Shown here one piece after another: positions 23,601 to 24,222 of a DNA stretch of 24,222 bases (the stretch's first letter is position 1; each line of letters begins with the position of its first letter). The position numbers and the translations under genes are program-made. The notes below the pieces were generated by a model. That model saw only the letters and a list, made by a program, of their open reading frames with translations, was not told the origin of the DNA and did not search any database. This stretch comes from a virus. The DNA is taken from positions 1-24,222 of IMG/VR virus record IMGVR_UViG_3300006736_000091; one strand, given 5' to 3'.

Positions 23601-24222
23601 TTCATTCTCGGCATTCTCCGACCTGAAAGCCAATAGCGTCACCCGGGAACTGACTGACGCCGAAGTGGTGGCCAGCGGCGCGACAGCGGCCATCTATATC
23701 GAAGTGAAAGCGGTTGACATCTATTCCCAGGAAAGCGCGACGGCAACGGCTGCAAACCTGAACGCTGAAGATTCCACAACCATTGTGACTGAAAACGTCC
23801 TGGCTAAAGACGCCAGCGGGCTGTTATTGAAAGATAAAGATGGTGTGCTCGGTGTTCATGTTGACGATGGTGGAAATGTTGGGATCGGTGGTGTTGCTTC
23901 TGGTTCTTATGGGTTAAACTTATACGATGGCTTGGCACTACCTATTGATAAAAACATATTTTTAGGCGGAAAAGCATTTGTTCGATTGGATGATCCGGCC
24001 AACGATATATTTTTTGGTACAGGTACAGGTGGTGATTATCATTTTTATGGGAATGGTATGGCGGGCTATGGCAATATATATGTAGGAGACATGAACGTCA
24101 CCGGTGATTTAGATGTTACTGGTGATTTAGATGTTACTGGTGATCTACAGGTTGGCGGAGTTATAAATGGAAATTTAGAAATATTAGGGGCGTGGGATGC
24201 TGGTGTTCCTTGGGCGGTAACA
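20656..24222 (+). CDS. large tail-tip/host-specificity protein (gpJ-like), 3' end outside the window
   Basis: The frame is open from ATG 20656 to the window edge (1,189 residues so far). Residues ~8-45 are a Gly/Ala-rich hydrophobic segment like the gpI-type glycine zipper, so the I and J roles may be fused. A J-type core follows. It is split by an insert at ~150-300 that looks like a carbohydrate-binding jelly roll (TDWTGTSLSQATRAKQGEHS to WIDYVTAQG). After ~640 come fibronectin-III-like modules (VIDLTWNAP, LRVEWAPVSDGDLAFYEIRD, VNFSWARNTEKDLDGYTYRT). A separate module is inserted at ~795-885 (SIDVPDGDYTPTALATALEA). From ~1035 it turns into fibre sequence with GDLDVT repeats. It likely forms the central fibre that touches the host receptor. 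Confidence 0.85.
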   Translation, partial: MGEDLKKVGGYLITGALVFVGAGGAAAGSKAWLLGGAAAGYSAYSGYQAEKKMDALRASTRSPQQRWGQRFNQASEEVVKPIWLGKGKSWPNMTWNRVSPDGQTMDAIYEIGEGEVNSISDVRVDGKTLTSLPGCTFTAYLGTSSQTLDSRVTGDTVINAAEDTTDWTGTSLSQATRAKQGEHSVRDTIATPVATTAYQTRYSSVPDLGAQTTAKFWFYCNRANGAFTTPRFEIEDSGGNISYWDLTFSANTWTQMTITLDTPDGNNGSDANLSDISFIGTNLIAADTTTFSVWIDYVTAQGPAVAVTGGMRHIAYLAVTLTLSDQISQEPTVTCIVQGIECKYWNGAAWVTDTGWTHSQNPANQITEMYLRDKEIGGVGLAETKLDGASFKECADYFDGVVDGQARWTYNRPLDERRPAVDWIADILAVCKGVIIRGADGKLYMRCEKTAASDQTFILSDTITEQNNINPGSWGMQSNPLSGEYNSIRIGYISPSHGYTIQYVEDNDDSDIATNGMRQQTYDKPGINSYKQAARDAWFTREEMKSAGRLITWSTGILATAREPYDRVNMTHLEPGWEDYPIRILNISRTGEHMSFLGKPYISDLHGDNPGQSEPTSWSSTLPDPLDEPPNINDLTLTEDSKLLKGSSTYIPVIDLTWNAPNGYFLPLKYHIWVKPSGGTYEIVNTVTNLFYTIDLRATTGTTEYFVKIQPSNYQDIAPPLTGCPEESIVVAGKDTAPEDIVFDSGTSAFDRELRVEWAPVSDGDLAFYEIRDEDQNWGLDTYNISASNDIMVLTSDLGGPQSIDVPDGDYTPTALATALEAAMNANATLTGTGTITFVVTWDTSTRKYTLDAGGGHTIDYTNAGSDAGATFGFTADTVAAQTITSDTKVDSHRVFQGKATEYVVTDPPSDTTAYTFYGKAQDTSDNWSDNSDSITLTNTVPANVAAISTVALYRAVNFSWARNTEKDLDGYTYRTKVTAGGSFSAFSDLKANSVTRELTDAEVVASGATAAIYIEVKAVDIYSQESATATAANLNAEDSTTIVTENVLAKDASGLLLKDKDGVLGVHVDDGGNVGIGGVASGSYGLNLYDGLALPIDKNIFLGGKAFVRLDDPANDIFFGTGTGGDYHFYGNGMAGYGNIYVGDMNVTGDLDVTGDLDVTGDLQVGGVINGNLEILGAWDAGVPWAVT
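24085..24156 (+). repeat. 18-bp tandem repeat encoding GDLDVT
   Basis: Two perfect units GGTGATTTAGATGTTACT (24103-24120 and 24121-24138) are flanked by degraded units at 24085-24102 and 24139-24156. In the protein they read GDMNVT, GDLDVT, GDLDVT, GDLQVG. Hexapeptides of this kind stack as rungs of a beta-helical fibre. The two identical units suggest recent expansion or slippage. Confidence 0.9.

Noticed and set aside
23900-24222. Diversity-generating retroelement target at the end of the tail-tip gene
   Set aside because: No reverse transcriptase, template repeat or adenine-biased variable repeat is seen. The repeats are plain hexapeptide rungs, and the gene end is outside the window.
1-24222. 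CRISPR array, tRNA genes, integrase, insertion sequence or lysis genes
   Set aside because: I looked for repeat-spacer patterns, cloverleaf-like gaps and family motifs and found none. Intergenic gaps are too short for most of these.

Overview
The window reads as the late structural part of a tailed, HK97-fold siphovirus (or prophage), with every supported gene on the + strand. Genes are packed tightly with stop/start overlaps. The order is terminase, portal, prohead protease, capsid, head completion, tail tube, frameshifted tail chaperones, tape measure, then a lambda-like M/L/K/(I)J tail tip. The tail tip and the signal-peptide-bearing fibres suggest a Gram-negative-type host. I see no integrase, lysis, replication, tRNA or CRISPR sequence, so lifestyle and host species cannot be fixed.

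Region 1 (1-2635) is the mosaic part. After a small unknown gene (88-351) comes a 5' fragment of a terminase small subunit gene. It runs abruptly into the last ~40 codons of a DNA methyltransferase. Then come an intact ParB/sulfiredoxin-fold gene, an intact PAPS-reductase-like gene with PP-loop and CC...CxxC iron-sulfur motifs, and finally the complete terminase small subunit. The truncated and complete terS copies share a perfect 57-bp direct repeat at their 5' ends and then diverge at once. This looks like recombination between two terS alleles that left a ParB/PAPS-reductase cassette between them.

Region 2 (2598-8363) holds TerL, a 50-aa two-helix membrane protein, a short intergenic region rich in signals (inverted repeats, a possible promoter, a 12-bp-arm hairpin burying the portal ribosome-binding site), the portal, protease, major capsid protein and a probable head decoration protein.

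Region 3 (8386-12868) interrupts the head module with two fibre-like proteins that both start with signal peptides. The second is 991 aa and ends in an S74 self-cleaving chaperone followed by a transmembrane tail. A small beta-rich structural protein lies between them.

Region 4 (12890-16762) holds a small basic protein, the head-tail connectors and completion proteins, a C2H2 zinc-finger-like protein, another small beta-rich protein, the tail tube, and a G/GT chaperone pair joined by an apparent -1 frameshift.

Region 5 (16747-24222) holds the tape measure, gpM-, gpL- and gpK-like tail-tip proteins, and a large gpJ-like protein that runs off the right end. The portal and the tape measure both show convincing coding sequence upstream of their first ATG, with a good ribosome-binding site placed before a near-cognate codon (ATC and ACG).
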